A DNA stretch of 64,000 bases from Acinetobacter puyangensis (GCF_900096995.1 NZ_OANT01000013.1:24092-88091), one strand, 5' to 3'; shown: positions 17,175 through 26,484, counted from the first letter of the stretch. A program made the numbers and translations. The notes: generated from the sequence alone by a model not told the origin.

Positions 17175-20021
17175 ATGAGCGATAAGCAAACTTCTGAAAA
17201 TGCAGTGGATTACAAAGCCACGCTTAACCTTCCCCATACAGACTTTGCCATGAAGGCAAATTTGGCTGTACGTGAAGCAAAATGGTTAGACGACTGGTAT
17301 GCCGACAACATTTATCAGCAGATTCGTGCATCGCGAATTGGCAAGAAAAAATACATTCTGCACGATGGCCCTCCCTATGCCAATGGTTCAATTCACTTGG
17401 GACATGCAGTCAATAAAGTGCTCAAAGACATTATTGTCAAAAGTCGTACACTGGACGGTTTTGATGCACCCTATGTTCCGGGCTGGGATTGTCATGGTTT
17501 ACCGATTGAATTAAAAGTCGAAGAAAAAGTCGGCAAAGTCGGGGTAAAAGTTGATGCTTCAACCTTTCGTAAAGCGTGTCGTGAATACGCATTAACCCAG
17601 ATTGCATTACAGAAAAAAGATTTTAAACGTCTTGGCGTGTTTGGTGACTGGGACAATCCTTATCTCACCATGAACTTTAAACAGGAAGCCGATATTGTTC
17701 GTGCACTGGGTTTAATCCAGAAAAATGGACATATTCAGCCGGGATTAAAACCTGTGAACTGGTGTCTGGATTGTGGTTCTGCGCTGGCTGAAGCCGAAGT
17801 GGAATATGAAGATAAACAATCGGACGCGATTGATGTCGGTTTTGCAGTGGTGGATTTAAAGGATTTATCAGCACGTGTGGGTGTCGAAGTTACACAGCCA
17901 ACCGACATTGTGATCTGGACGACCACACCATGGACATTACCTGCCAATCAGGCAGTTGCATTGAATGCCGAACTGGACTATCAACTGGTGCAGGTCAATA
18001 CCGATCATGGCCCACAAAACCTGATTTTAGCCAAAGATCTGGTAGCGTCGGCTTGTGAACGTTATCAGTTGGAAAATCCACAAGTTCTGGCAGATTTCAC
18101 CGGTGATAAACTGGAAAAATTAAGCCTGCAACACCCGTTAATTGCCGAACGTCAAGTACCTGTTATTTTGGGTGAGCATGTGATTGCCACCAGTGGTACA
18201 GGTGCAGTGCATACCGCACCTGGGCATGGTGTGGACGATTATAAAGTTGGCTTGCAATATGGTTTGAAAGTCGATAATCCGGTGGGTGGAAATGGTGTTT
18301 ATTTGCCAACTTCTCCAGTATTTGCCGGTGAGCATATTTATAAAGCCAATCCAAAAATCATTGCAACACTGGGCGATACAGGTCGTTTATGGGCACATAA
18401 AAAGATTAGCCATAGCTATCCGCATTGCTGGCGTCATAAAACTCCGATTATCTTCCGTGCGACACCACAATGGTTTATCAGCATGGAACAAAAAGGCTTA
18501 CGTGAAACTGCCCTTAAAGAAATTGAAAACAACATCGAATTTATCCCGGACTGGGGTAAAAACCGTATGCAGTCTATGGTCGAAGGTCGGCCGGACTGGT
18601 GTATTTCCCGTCAACGTACCTGGGGCGTGCCGATCACTTTCTTTGTGCATAAAGATAGCAATGAATTGCATCCGCGTACGCAGGAGTTGATTGAAGAGGT
18701 TGCCAACCTGATTGAACAGGAAGGCATTGATGCCTGGTTTAATCGTGAGCCTAAGGATTTCCTGCCAGCCGATGAAGCGGCACAATATAATTGTGTGCGT
18801 GATACGCTAGATGTCTGGTTTGACTCTGGGACAACACATTATGCAGTGCTGGATCAGCGTCCGGAATTGCAACGCCCTGCTGATCTTTATCTGGAAGGTT
18901 CAGATCAGCATCGTGGCTGGTTCCAGACCTCATTATTGGCAAGTGTTGCCATTAATGATGCTGCGCCATATAAAGCTTTATTGACGCATGGTTTTACTGT
19001 CGATGAAAATGGCCGTAAGTTATCCAAATCTCTAGGCAACTATATTCCGCTGGATGACATCATCAAACAACTGGGTGCGGATGGTTTGCGTTTATATGTC
19101 GCATCTAGCGATTATCGCTATGAAATTGCCGCATCTAAAGAAATCTTTAGCCGTGTATCGGACAGCTATCGCCGTATTCGTAATACCCTGCGCTTCCTGC
19201 TGGCAAACTTGAATGGCTTTCAACCGAGCCGTGATTGCTTGCCTATAAATGAATTGATTGCACTGGATCAATATATTTTGCAGCGTACTGCCGAAGTACA
19301 AAAAACCATTACTCAAGCCTATAGTGACATGAGTTTCCATGTGGTGGTGAATGCCCTCACCCAGTTCTGTATTAATGATCTGGGCGGTTTCTATCTGGAT
19401 ATTATCAAGGATCGTCAATACACCACCAAGGCAGATTCACAGGCTCGTCGTTCGGCACAAACGGCACTGTATCATCTGGTACAAGCTTTTGTCCGCTGGA
19501 TGAGTCCGATCTTAAGCTTTACCGCACAAGAAGCATGGGCATTGATTCCGGAACAAAGTGAGCAATATGTCTTTACCACAGAGTGGTATGATATTCCGAC
19601 TGCAACCACAGCGAATGCCTTTAGTGAAACAGACTGGCAAACCCTGATTGCGGTGAAATCGGCAGTGAATAAGCAAATCGAAGTGGCACGTAATGCCAAA
19701 CTGGTGGGAAGTAATCTGTCGGCAAAAGTTGAAATCTGGGCAGATGATGCCTTGAAACAACTGCTGGATCGTCTGGAAGATGAATTACGTTTTGTCTTGA
19801 TCACCTCACAGGTTCAGGTCTATGCATTTGATGCTGCACAAGGTGAAGCCACAGATCTGGCGGGCCTAAATGTCAAAGTATCTGCATCGATTGGTGAGAA
19901 ATGTGCGCGCTGCTGGCATGTCTTACCAGATGTCAACACACATGCTGATCATCCCGGTTTATGCTCTCGCTGTATCATCAACTTACCATCTGGTACAGGT
20001 GAAGTGAGAAAATATGCCTAA
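17175..20021 (+). CDS. ileS: Isoleucyl-tRNA synthetase
   Basis: IleRS charges tRNA-Ile. The 948-aa class I synthetase has the HIGH-type motif HLGHA (about residue 74, after PPYANGSI), the CP1 editing domain (TTTPWTLPANQA), the KMSKS-type motif KLSKS and a C-terminal zinc finger (CARCWHV... CSRC, about 910-940). Length matches bacterial IleRS. The last 8 bases overlap lspA. The 138-bp leader after ribF has no clear T-box. Confidence 0.97.
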   Translation: MSDKQTSENAVDYKATLNLPHTDFAMKANLAVREAKWLDDWYADNIYQQIRASRIGKKKYILHDGPPYANGSIHLGHAVNKVLKDIIVKSRTLDGFDAPYVPGWDCHGLPIELKVEEKVGKVGVKVDASTFRKACREYALTQIALQKKDFKRLGVFGDWDNPYLTMNFKQEADIVRALGLIQKNGHIQPGLKPVNWCLDCGSALAEAEVEYEDKQSDAIDVGFAVVDLKDLSARVGVEVTQPTDIVIWTTTPWTLPANQAVALNAELDYQLVQVNTDHGPQNLILAKDLVASACERYQLENPQVLADFTGDKLEKLSLQHPLIAERQVPVILGEHVIATSGTGAVHTAPGHGVDDYKVGLQYGLKVDNPVGGNGVYLPTSPVFAGEHIYKANPKIIATLGDTGRLWAHKKISHSYPHCWRHKTPIIFRATPQWFISMEQKGLRETALKEIENNIEFIPDWGKNRMQSMVEGRPDWCISRQRTWGVPITFFVHKDSNELHPRTQELIEEVANLIEQEGIDAWFNREPKDFLPADEAAQYNCVRDTLDVWFDSGTTHYAVLDQRPELQRPADLYLEGSDQHRGWFQTSLLASVAINDAAPYKALLTHGFTVDENGRKLSKSLGNYIPLDDIIKQLGADGLRLYVASSDYRYEIAASKEIFSRVSDSYRRIRNTLRFLLANLNGFQPSRDCLPINELIALDQYILQRTAEVQKTITQAYSDMSFHVVVNALTQFCINDLGGFYLDIIKDRQYTTKADSQARRSAQTALYHLVQAFVRWMSPILSFTAQEAWALIPEQSEQYVFTTEWYDIPTATTANAFSETDWQTLIAVKSAVNKQIEVARNAKLVGSNLSAKVEIWADDALKQLLDRLEDELRFVLITSQVQVYAFDAAQGEATDLAGLNVKVSASIGEKCARCWHVLPDVNTHADHPGLCSRCIINLPSGTGEVRKYA

Positions 20022-20586
20022 GCAAAATTCCGGCTGGTTACGCTTCTATCCACATAATTTGATCTGGTTGGGACTGGCGATCCTGACCATTGTGCTGGAT
20101 CAAATTACCAAACAGATTGCATTGGCAAAACTGGTATTTGAAGGTAACAGCATTAATGTGCTGCCAGTATTTAGTTGGACGCTGGCCTATAATCCGGGCG
20201 CGGCGTTTAGCTTTTTATCCGATGCTGGTGGTTGGCAACGCTATTTCTTTACTGCATTGGCAGGTGTGGTGTCGGTGATTTTTGTATTTTGGCTCATGCG
20301 TATGCCAAAAAGTTTAAAAGTATTACCTGCGGCAATTGCGTTGATTCTGGGCGGTGCGGTGGGCAATTTGATTGATCGTTTAACCACTCAACTGATCAAT
20401 TATCGTGGTGAACCTGTGCATGGTGTGGTGATTGACTTCCTGCATGTACATTACCAGAGCTGGAATTTTCCGGTATTTAATCTGGCAGATTGTGCCATTA
20501 CACTGGGGACGATTTTACTGCTTATCGATACATTTTTCCTTGAGAAAAAACGTCACCAAATCAAAGCCGAGCCAAAGCATGACTGA
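20014..20586 (+). CDS. lspA: Lipoprotein signal peptidase (signal peptidase II)
   Basis: LspA removes the signal peptide from prolipoproteins in the inner membrane. The 190-aa protein has four membrane segments and the conserved aspartates in GNLIDR and FNLADCAI (about residues 120 and 155), plus NPGAAFSFL. It overlaps ileS by 8 bp and fkpB by 8 bp, showing translational coupling. The window has several lipoproteins that are its likely substrates. Confidence 0.95.
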   Translation: MPKQNSGWLRFYPHNLIWLGLAILTIVLDQITKQIALAKLVFEGNSINVLPVFSWTLAYNPGAAFSFLSDAGGWQRYFFTALAGVVSVIFVFWLMRMPKSLKVLPAAIALILGGAVGNLIDRLTTQLINYRGEPVHGVVIDFLHVHYQSWNFPVFNLADCAITLGTILLLIDTFFLEKKRHQIKAEPKHD

Positions 20587-21076
20587 AACAAACACATTAG
20601 ATATCATTAATCCCAATGATGAAACCCGCATTGAAGAAGGCGCAAAAGTTGAGTTGCATTTTTCTGTTGCGATTGAAGATGGCGCCGAAATTGATAATAC
20701 CCGTAGTCGCGATGAGCCGGTCAGTCTAGTGATTGGTGATGGTAATTTATTGCCCGGTTTTGAAAAGGCTTTGATGGGTTTGCGCGCAGGTGATCGTCGT
20801 ACTGTACATTTACCACCCGAAGATGCATTTGGGCCGTGGAATCCGGAAAATGTACAAAAGTTTGATACGGTAAAATTTGAGCAACGACCTCAGCTTGGAC
20901 AGATGATTGAGTTTGAAGATAAGTCCAAATCCAGCTTATTCGGTGTGGTTAGATTGGTAGGTGATGACATTACCGAGATTGATTTTAATCATCCATTGGC
21001 AGGCAAAAATATTACTTTTGCGGTGGAAATCTTTAAGGTAACCCCTAAAGGTCAGCAAGGTATTCAGTTAAGATAA
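20579..21076 (+). CDS. fkpB: FKBP-type peptidyl-prolyl cis-trans isomerase
   Basis: The 165-aa protein is a SlpA/FkpB-type FKBP with its chaperone flap inserted (VTIDHPLAG-like DFNHPLAGKNITFAVEIFKV). The core is VELHFSVAIEDGAEIDNT, GNLLPGFEKALMGLRAGDRRT and PEDAFGPWNPENVQ. The frame is open far upstream inside lspA, but the ATG at 20579 gives the family start (MTETNT). It is the last gene of the ribF-ileS-lspA-fkpB group; ispH, its frequent neighbour, is not next to it here. Confidence 0.92.
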   Translation: MTETNTLDIINPNDETRIEEGAKVELHFSVAIEDGAEIDNTRSRDEPVSLVIGDGNLLPGFEKALMGLRAGDRRTVHLPPEDAFGPWNPENVQKFDTVKFEQRPQLGQMIEFEDKSKSSLFGVVRLVGDDITEIDFNHPLAGKNITFAVEIFKVTPKGQQGIQLR

Positions 21077-21099
21077 TCAAGTAAAATGGATTGAATATG

Positions 21100-21132
21100 C
21101 CCATGTATATTGATTTATACATGGGTTTTTTC
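21100..21132 (+). terminator. Terminator after fkpB
   Basis: A 10-bp stem (cccatgtata pairing with tatacatggg, 21100-21109 with 21116-21125) is followed by a T-run. It closes the ribF-ileS-lspA-fkpB transcript. Confidence 0.85.
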
Positions 21133-21199
21133 ACTAAAAATTACTAAAATCTGCTACTTCCACGCTATTTTTTAATTAACATAAATTACACATCGATTA

Positions 21200-21760
21200 A
21201 TGAGTAAATCAATGATGAAAATACAAATTATTGTGGGTAGTGTGCGTGAAGGTCGGGTTGCCATTCAGGTGGCAGAATGGATGCTACAGGCTTTGGCCGA
21301 TTTTAATCAGGCAGAGATCGAACTGGTAGATTTAAAACAATGGAATTTGCCGATATATAGCGGAGCATCGCCATTGGCCTTAAACCGAAATTATTCCGAT
21401 CCTTCACAGCAGAAATGGTCAGAAAAAATTTTGGAGGCAGATGCCTATATTCTGATTAGTCCGGAATATAATCACGGTTACTCACCTGCCCTTAAAAATG
21501 CATTGGATTATCTGGGTACAGAATGGAAAAACAAAGCTGTTGCTTTTGCAAGTTATGGATCGAGCAATGGCGCACGTTCGATTGAACATTTACGTGCGGT
21601 GACAGTGCAACTGGGGTTAATTGATAATAATCTTGCCCTAGAAATTCGTGATATTTTTGCCCGCACCAAAGCACAAAATTTTGTGGGTAATGAATTTGAA
21701 CAAAAACTTTTAGTATCGATTGCTGCACAATTGGTAGAGCTTGCGAAAAAATTAAAATAA
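21200..21760 (+). CDS. NADPH-dependent FMN reductase family protein
   Basis: The 186-aa flavodoxin-fold protein starts IQIIVGSVREGRVAIQVAEW and carries the FMN-binding PEYNHGYSPALKNALDYL (about residues 91-108). It belongs to the broad NADPH:FMN reductase / chromate-quinone reductase family; the physiological electron acceptor is not predictable. The start could be the ATG at 21200 or the ATG at 21215 (MKIQII); no Shine-Dalgarno decides it. It is a single gene between the fkpB terminator and the AdeT-like gene. Confidence 0.83.
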   Translation: MSKSMMKIQIIVGSVREGRVAIQVAEWMLQALADFNQAEIELVDLKQWNLPIYSGASPLALNRNYSDPSQQKWSEKILEADAYILISPEYNHGYSPALKNALDYLGTEWKNKAVAFASYGSSNGARSIEHLRAVTVQLGLIDNNLALEIRDIFARTKAQNFVGNEFEQKLLVSIAAQLVELAKKLK

Positions 21761-21914
21761 ATTTTTAAAAATGATGGTATAGATTGGTCATATTTTGATA
21801 AACATCGTCATTATGACCAATTTATATTGATCTCCCTCTTTTTATACTGTCACGACACATAGAGATTGAGCACAAAGGATAAGTGCCCTTCAATAATCAT
21901 AATGAGGCAGTACA

Positions 21915-22928
21915 ATGAAAAAAATGAATACATTGATCAGTGCAGTGTTTGCACTGACCGTACTGAGCAGCACAGTACAGGCAAAGCAGACATTTTGTGT
22001 ATTTGATTTGGTTGGAACACAGGGTGATGTCTATGCCTTAATGAAAGATTATCAGCTTGCCGCCAAACAATGGGGCGCAGATCTCGAACTGAAAGCCTAT
22101 ACCGATGAACGGGTTTTAACAGAAGATTTCAAGGCAGGTAAATGTGATGGTGCCAGTATCACAGGTATGCGGGGGCGACAATTTAATTCGTTTGTTGGTT
22201 CGATTGATGCCATTGGTGCCTTGCCTGATTTAAAGCTGGCTGTGAAAGTGATGCAAACATTGGCAGATCCACGTTTTGCCGCAGACATGAAAAATGGCGC
22301 ATATGAAATTGTAGGTATTGTCCCGGTTGGCGATGCTTATCTCTTTGTTAATGATCGTAATATTAATACCGTGGCGAAAGCGGCAGGAAAGAAAATAGCC
22401 ATTTTAGATTACGACACAGCGCAAAAAAAACTGGTTCAACAGATTGGCGCGCAAGCAGTATCTGCCGATGTGACCAATTTTGGCTCAAAATTTAATAACG
22501 GACAGGTAGATATTATTGGTGCGCCTGCTGCGGTATTTCGCCCGCTGGAATTATATAAGGGGCTGGGGAGTAAGGGGGCAATTGTAAATTATCCGATTTT
22601 GCAAGTATCCGGTAACTTAATTATTCATAGTGCCAAATTTCCTGTGGGCTTTGGTCAAAAATCCAGAACATGGGTTAGAGGTCAATTGCCTCGTGCCTTT
22701 GGGATTCTGGATAAAATGAAGCAGGATATCCCTGCCAAATACTGGATGAATGTACCCGAAGGCGATAAGCTCGGTTATCAAAAAATGATGCGGGAAGCAC
22801 GGATTCATTTAACCAAAGACGGTATTTATCATAAAAAAATGATGGAATTATTATGGCGGGCACGCTGTGCAGAAAACCGTCAGAATTTTGAATGTACTTT
22901 GCTTGATGAGCAATACTCAAAAAAGTAA
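21915..22928 (+). CDS. Periplasmic solute-binding protein, AdeT-like
   Basis: The 337-aa product has a signal peptide ending near VQAKQ and then a TRAP/DctP-like binding-protein fold (FDLVGTQGDVYALMKDYQ, DGASITGMRGRQFN, GAPAAVFRPLELYKGLG). I recall close relatives in Acinetobacter annotated as AdeT, once reported as part of aminoglycoside efflux, and as a putative solute-binding protein of a DUF family. The sequence supports a periplasmic binding protein, not a pump. No transporter genes lie beside it, so ligand and role are unknown. Confidence 0.7.
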   Translation: MKKMNTLISAVFALTVLSSTVQAKQTFCVFDLVGTQGDVYALMKDYQLAAKQWGADLELKAYTDERVLTEDFKAGKCDGASITGMRGRQFNSFVGSIDAIGALPDLKLAVKVMQTLADPRFAADMKNGAYEIVGIVPVGDAYLFVNDRNINTVAKAAGKKIAILDYDTAQKKLVQQIGAQAVSADVTNFGSKFNNGQVDIIGAPAAVFRPLELYKGLGSKGAIVNYPILQVSGNLIIHSAKFPVGFGQKSRTWVRGQLPRAFGILDKMKQDIPAKYWMNVPEGDKLGYQKMMREARIHLTKDGIYHKKMMELLWRARCAENRQNFECTLLDEQYSKK

Positions 22929-23007
22929 ATTTAAACTTGTAAATTACATCTTAGACCATATATGTTAGACTATAACACTATAGTTTTTATTTATTGGTGG
23001 AAACGTG

Positions 23008-23343
23008 ATGACTGCCCAAGCCTTGAGTATGACAGACAGTGCTGCAAGAAAAGTACGTCAATTAAGAGAGAGTGAAGGGAATCCTGATCTCATGCTGCGT
23101 GTCTATGTTACTGGTGGCGGCTGTTCAGGGTTTTCCTATGGGTTTAACTTTGCCGAAAGTGTCAATGAAGATGATGCGGAATTTGAAAATGGCGATGTTA
23201 AAATGGTTGTAGATTCATTAAGTTATCAATACTTAGTGGGTTCAACTGTCGATTATCTCGAAGGACTGGAAGGTTCCCGCTTTGTGGTACAAAATCCAAA
23301 TGCGACAACAACCTGTGGTTGTGGTTCTTCATTTTCAGTTTAA
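23008..23343 (+). CDS. erpA: Iron-sulfur cluster insertion protein ErpA
   Basis: ErpA is an A-type carrier that delivers Fe-S clusters to apoproteins. The 111-aa protein has the fold and the three conserved cysteines (GGGCSG and TTCGCGSSF). The GTG at 23005 and the ATG at 23008 are adjacent in frame; the GGTGG at 22996-23000 fits the ATG better. It is monocistronic, with a terminator at 23421. Confidence 0.93.
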   Translation: MTAQALSMTDSAARKVRQLRESEGNPDLMLRVYVTGGGCSGFSYGFNFAESVNEDDAEFENGDVKMVVDSLSYQYLVGSTVDYLEGLEGSRFVVQNPNATTTCGCGSSFSV

Positions 23344-23349
23344 TATTTA

Positions 23350-23416
23350 GGGTCTGTTGACATTTGATAAATAGATCATAGACGAAATATTAACAGACAC
23401 TAATTATTTATCAAAT
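23350..23416. repeat. Small nested inverted-repeat element
   Basis: Two inverted-repeat pairs interlock here: gtctgtt/aacagac (about 23352/23391) and atttgataaat/atttatcaaat (about 23365/23406). The arrangement resembles the remnant of an IS or MITE end but has no coding capacity. It lies between erpA and its terminator. Family unknown. Confidence 0.35.
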
Positions 23417-23420
23417 TGAA

Positions 23421-23447
23421 ATGCCCTGAAAAGTCAGGGCATTGTTG
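23421..23447 (+). terminator. Terminator after erpA
   Basis: A perfect 9-bp stem (atgccctga / tcagggcat, 23421-23429 with 23434-23442) with a four-base loop, followed by a T-rich stretch. Confidence 0.75.
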
Positions 23448-23543
23448 TTCTTATTAGTGGTTGTTTTTAGATTTATTTTTTAAGCTGTTATTGTGTTCTT
23501 ATCTAAGCTTAAGGTTTATTTTTTGCATAGCATTTTTATATTT

Positions 23544-23591
23544 AAAAAAATTATCGTGAATCAGAGAAGATCAAAAACTAATTCACGATAA
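23544..23591 (-). terminator. Minus-strand terminator below the small ORFs
   Basis: An 11-bp stem (ttatcgtgaat / attcacgataa, 23551-23561 with 23581-23591). Read on the minus strand it is followed by a run of seven T. It supports a minus-strand transcript running past the transglycosylase gene through 23.6-23.9 kb. Confidence 0.6.
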
Positions 23592-23599
23592 ATATATGT

Positions 23600-23689
23600 T
23601 TACATTGAATTCTTATTATACGCGCCAGATAAATATCTGGGAATACATGCCAGATCACCACGGTTATATCGAATACTTTTGAATGTCAT
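23600..23689 (-). CDS. Possible 29-aa small protein or relic
   Basis: A short frame opens with ATG and reads MTFKSIRYNRGDLACIPRYL, ending 20-odd bases before the minus-strand terminator. It starts just 9 bases after the stop of the small ORF at 23699, with no strong ribosome-binding site. It could be a real small protein, or both small frames could be pieces of one decayed gene. No family is recognised. Confidence 0.25.
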   Translation of the reverse strand: MTFKSIRYNRGDLACIPRYLSGAYNKNSM

Positions 23690-23698
23690 GTCTATGTC

Positions 23699-23842
23699 TC
23701 ACCTGTCAATCTCCTGTACGTTTAATATAGTTCCAGATCTTGGTAATGTGAAATAAGTAAATTTGTAATGCTTATCAAAAAGATCTAGCAGCTTTTCTGC
23801 TATGGAATTGCGTTTTTGGAAAAATAAAACCCCAATTAACAT
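23699..23842 (-). CDS. Possible small membrane protein (47 aa)
   Basis: The frame reads MLIGVLFFQKRNSIAEKLLD and ends ILNVQEIDR. It is also open ten codons further up to a TTG at 23872 directly after an AGAAGG, adding another hydrophobic stretch (LFIVGQVFVI), so the full form would be 57 aa with one transmembrane helix and a basic cytoplasmic tail. It lies 50 bp or less downstream of the transglycosylase gene on the same strand and before a terminator. Function unknown. Confidence 0.35.
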   Translation of the reverse strand: MLIGVLFFQKRNSIAEKLLDLFDKHYKFTYFTLPRSGTILNVQEIDR

Positions 23843-23891
23843 GATTACAAAGACTTGCCCAACAATGAACAAGCCTTCTGGTTAAAAAAAA

Positions 23892-25175
23892 TTATTTCAT
23901 CAGTTGTTCGGCGCGTAATGCCCGTAAAATTTGTTGCCCTGCCCGTCCTGTCTGAGCAAATCCAAGGCGTTGTTGTTCAACCCGAATGGCCTGACGGCTT
24001 TTATCGCCAATTAAACCATCAACATCACCGATGTCATGACCACGTTGTAGTAATAATGTTTGTAATTCACGGCGTTCTGCACGGGACGTTCCTGGATCAT
24101 TGGTTGGCCAACTGGCAATAATCCCCGGCTTACCTTGTAAGCGATCGGATAATAAGGCGATTGCCAAGGCATAGCTTTCGGCAGCGTTATAACCATAGAT
24201 AGCATCAAAGTTTTTGAATACGAGGAATTTTGGTCCGTTGGCACCTGCGGGTGCAAGTAAGGCAGCCGGTGTGTTGCTGCTTAAATTACCTTGAATGACA
24301 GCCGATCCATCCATACGGGTCACGCCACGACTCGCCCATGTCCCCAAAGCAATTTTATTGGTACGACCAGATGCAATAACGCTGCTCGGTGCTTGTACCT
24401 CAAAGCCCCATGGCATACCGGTTTGCCACCCTCCCCGTTTCAGGAAGTTGGCGGTAGAAGCCAGTGCATCGGGTACACTGGACACTAAATCACGCCGTCC
24501 ATCGCCGTCAAAATCAACTGCAAGGCGCTCATAGGTTGATGGCATAAACTGGGTATGACCAAAGGCGCCTGCCCATGAGCCTTTGAGTTGGTTTTCAGTA
24601 AGATCACCGCGTTGCAAGATCCGCATGGTGGCAAAAAATTCACCACGGAAATAGGACTGACGACGCCCTTCACAACTTAAAGTGCCCAAAGCCTGCAATA
24701 ATGGATATTTACCGGAAATATTGCCAAAATTACTTTCTACACCCCACACTGCCACAATGGTTTCTACTGGAATACCGTATTGCGCCGATGCTCGGTTCAG
24801 CACATCACGATATTGGACAATTTTTTGCTGTCCTTCCTGAACCCGTTCATCATCGACCAAACCGGATAAATAGTCCCATAGATCGGTTTTAAATTCCGGT
24901 TGATAGTTTAGTTTCTCGATAACTGAATAATCAGGCGTTAGATTTTGTGTATAACGATCATAGGTACTGGCTGATACGCCGGCTGCAATCGCATTTGAGC
25001 GCAGATTGGCAATACATTGGTTAAAATTATTGCTTGGCGAATAGCTACTCGGATTGTTGGTATTGGGTGTGGTCACAGCGGTGCTGGTACTGGCGGGTTG
25101 CCCATTAATAATTAGTTCCGCATGTGCCTGCGAAATGCAGATGCTCAGTGCGAGCAACAATGTAGAATAACGCAT
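23892..25175 (-). CDS. MltB-type lytic murein transglycosylase with peptidoglycan-binding domain
   Basis: The 427-aa secreted enzyme cleaves peptidoglycan glycan strands to 1,6-anhydro ends. It has a signal peptide (first ~19 residues, to QAHA), a low-complexity Thr/Asn/Ser linker, an SLT_2 (MltB) domain with the catalytic glutamate in AVWGVESNFG and the WAGAFGHTQFMPSTY block, and a C-terminal PG_binding_1 domain (RRELQTLLLQRGHDIGDVDGL). There is no lipobox, so unlike E. coli MltB it is probably soluble periplasmic. The frame opens 9 codons earlier, but the ATG at 25175 has AGGGA upstream and starts the signal peptide cleanly. Confidence 0.9.
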   Translation of the reverse strand: MRYSTLLLALSICISQAHAELIINGQPASTSTAVTTPNTNNPSSYSPSNNFNQCIANLRSNAIAAGVSASTYDRYTQNLTPDYSVIEKLNYQPEFKTDLWDYLSGLVDDERVQEGQQKIVQYRDVLNRASAQYGIPVETIVAVWGVESNFGNISGKYPLLQALGTLSCEGRRQSYFRGEFFATMRILQRGDLTENQLKGSWAGAFGHTQFMPSTYERLAVDFDGDGRRDLVSSVPDALASTANFLKRGGWQTGMPWGFEVQAPSSVIASGRTNKIALGTWASRGVTRMDGSAVIQGNLSSNTPAALLAPAGANGPKFLVFKNFDAIYGYNAAESYALAIALLSDRLQGKPGIIASWPTNDPGTSRAERRELQTLLLQRGHDIGDVDGLIGDKSRQAIRVEQQRLGFAQTGRAGQQILRALRAEQLMK

Positions 25176-25343
25176 AGATTTCCCTAAAGTTTTAAATATC
25201 ATTTATGATTTACCATAGCATCAATTTCTGCGATTTTCAGAGTCATTTTGGTAAAAAATCGTCTATATAGACATGTCATCATGAATTTTTGCTTGGTATT
25301 TTTTAGTTAAAACATGATTAGTTAAAACATTAAGAGGACGCAT

Positions 25344-25967
25344 GTGTTTATTCAGGTAAATCGTCCCGTAGTGGCACTAGAAAATAGAGATTATCCGGAA
25401 TGGCATCGGGGGCGGCAGCATTTTGCCTTGTGGTATATCGAAATTGAAGCGCCGGAGTTGATTGGCTATTGTCAGGATATGCGGATGCAATTGCTGGATT
25501 TTTTATTGCCAGATAGTCAGCGCCAGTTCCATATTAGTTTGTTTATCAATGGGTTTTTAACACCTTTCAAACACGATGATGACGATTTTAGCCTGAATCA
25601 GATGCTTAGTCAGATCGAACAATTACAGCAATTAAATCTACAGCCGTTTGAACTGGATATTGGCGCAATAAACAGTTTTTCCAGTAGTGTGTTTTTAACA
25701 ATCCAAGATAAAAGTGATAGCCTTACACGGATTAGAAAATTGCTGGCGAGCACACAGCAAGAAATTGCGGCGCCAGCGTATTGTCCGCATATTACACTGG
25801 GATTTTATCGGCAGGCGTTTTCAGGGCAAGATGTTTTAGCTCGTCTGCAACAATGTGATTGGCAACAGCAGACTATACGTGTTGAGCAATTACGTTTTGG
25901 TGTTTATGATGCACAGGTATTGCAAGGTCGGTTATCCACGCTGTATCAGCTTGATTTGGTGAAATAA
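25344..25967 (+). CDS. 2H phosphoesterase superfamily protein (2'-5' RNA ligase-like)
   Basis: The 207-aa protein carries the two family histidine motifs, FHISLF (about residue 64) and PHITLGFY (about 146), which define 2H enzymes acting on 2',3'- or 2',5'-linked nucleotides. The GTG start at 25344 has AAGAGG six bases upstream; the overlapping ATG is out of frame. It ends one base before cobU and is probably cotranscribed with the cobalamin genes. Whether it has a role in nucleotide-loop assembly or RNA repair is unknown. Confidence 0.75.
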   Translation: MFIQVNRPVVALENRDYPEWHRGRQHFALWYIEIEAPELIGYCQDMRMQLLDFLLPDSQRQFHISLFINGFLTPFKHDDDDFSLNQMLSQIEQLQQLNLQPFELDIGAINSFSSSVFLTIQDKSDSLTRIRKLLASTQQEIAAPAYCPHITLGFYRQAFSGQDVLARLQQCDWQQQTIRVEQLRFGVYDAQVLQGRLSTLYQLDLVK

Positions 25968-25968
25968 G

Positions 25969-26481
25969 ATGGGCATGGAATTGATTTTAGGCGGGGCACG
26001 TTCGGGTAAAAGTAAACTTGCCGAGCAACGTGCTAAAGACAGTGCTTTACCTGTACTCTATGTGGCGACTGCACAGGCCCTTGATGCTGAAATGCTGCAA
26101 CGTATTCGGCACCATCAACAGACGCGTCCTGCAACATGGCAACTGGTTGAAGAACCGATTGATCTGGCTGATGTTTTGTTACAGCATGATCAGCCGCAAA
26201 GGCTGATTTTGGTCGATTGTTTGACATTATGGTTGAGTAATGTATTGACACAGAATGAGGCATTATTTCAGCAGCAAATCGATGGTTTTCTGGATGTGGT
26301 GGCGAAACTTGAGGCACAGCTGATTCTGGTAAGTAATGAAACTGGTCTGGGTGTGGTGCCGATGGGCGAACTGAGCCGAAAATTTGTTGATGAATCCGGT
26401 CGATTACATCAGAAACTAGCACAACTGGCAGATCGGGTGACATTTTGTGTGGCAGGTTTGCCCATGACATTAAAAGGATAG
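25969..26481 (+). CDS. cobU: Adenosylcobinamide kinase / adenosylcobinamide-phosphate guanylyltransferase
   Basis: CobU phosphorylates adenosylcobinamide and converts it to the GDP form. The 170-aa protein has the P-loop GGARSGKSKLAEQ at residues 7-19, the LVDCLTLWLSN block and VSNETGLGVVP. It is standard length. It is the first of four cobalamin late-assembly genes here (cobU-cobT-cobC-cobS), 3 bp before cobT. Confidence 0.93.
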   Translation: MGMELILGGARSGKSKLAEQRAKDSALPVLYVATAQALDAEMLQRIRHHQQTRPATWQLVEEPIDLADVLLQHDQPQRLILVDCLTLWLSNVLTQNEALFQQQIDGFLDVVAKLEAQLILVSNETGLGVVPMGELSRKFVDESGRLHQKLAQLADRVTFCVAGLPMTLKG

Positions 26482-26484
26482 ACA

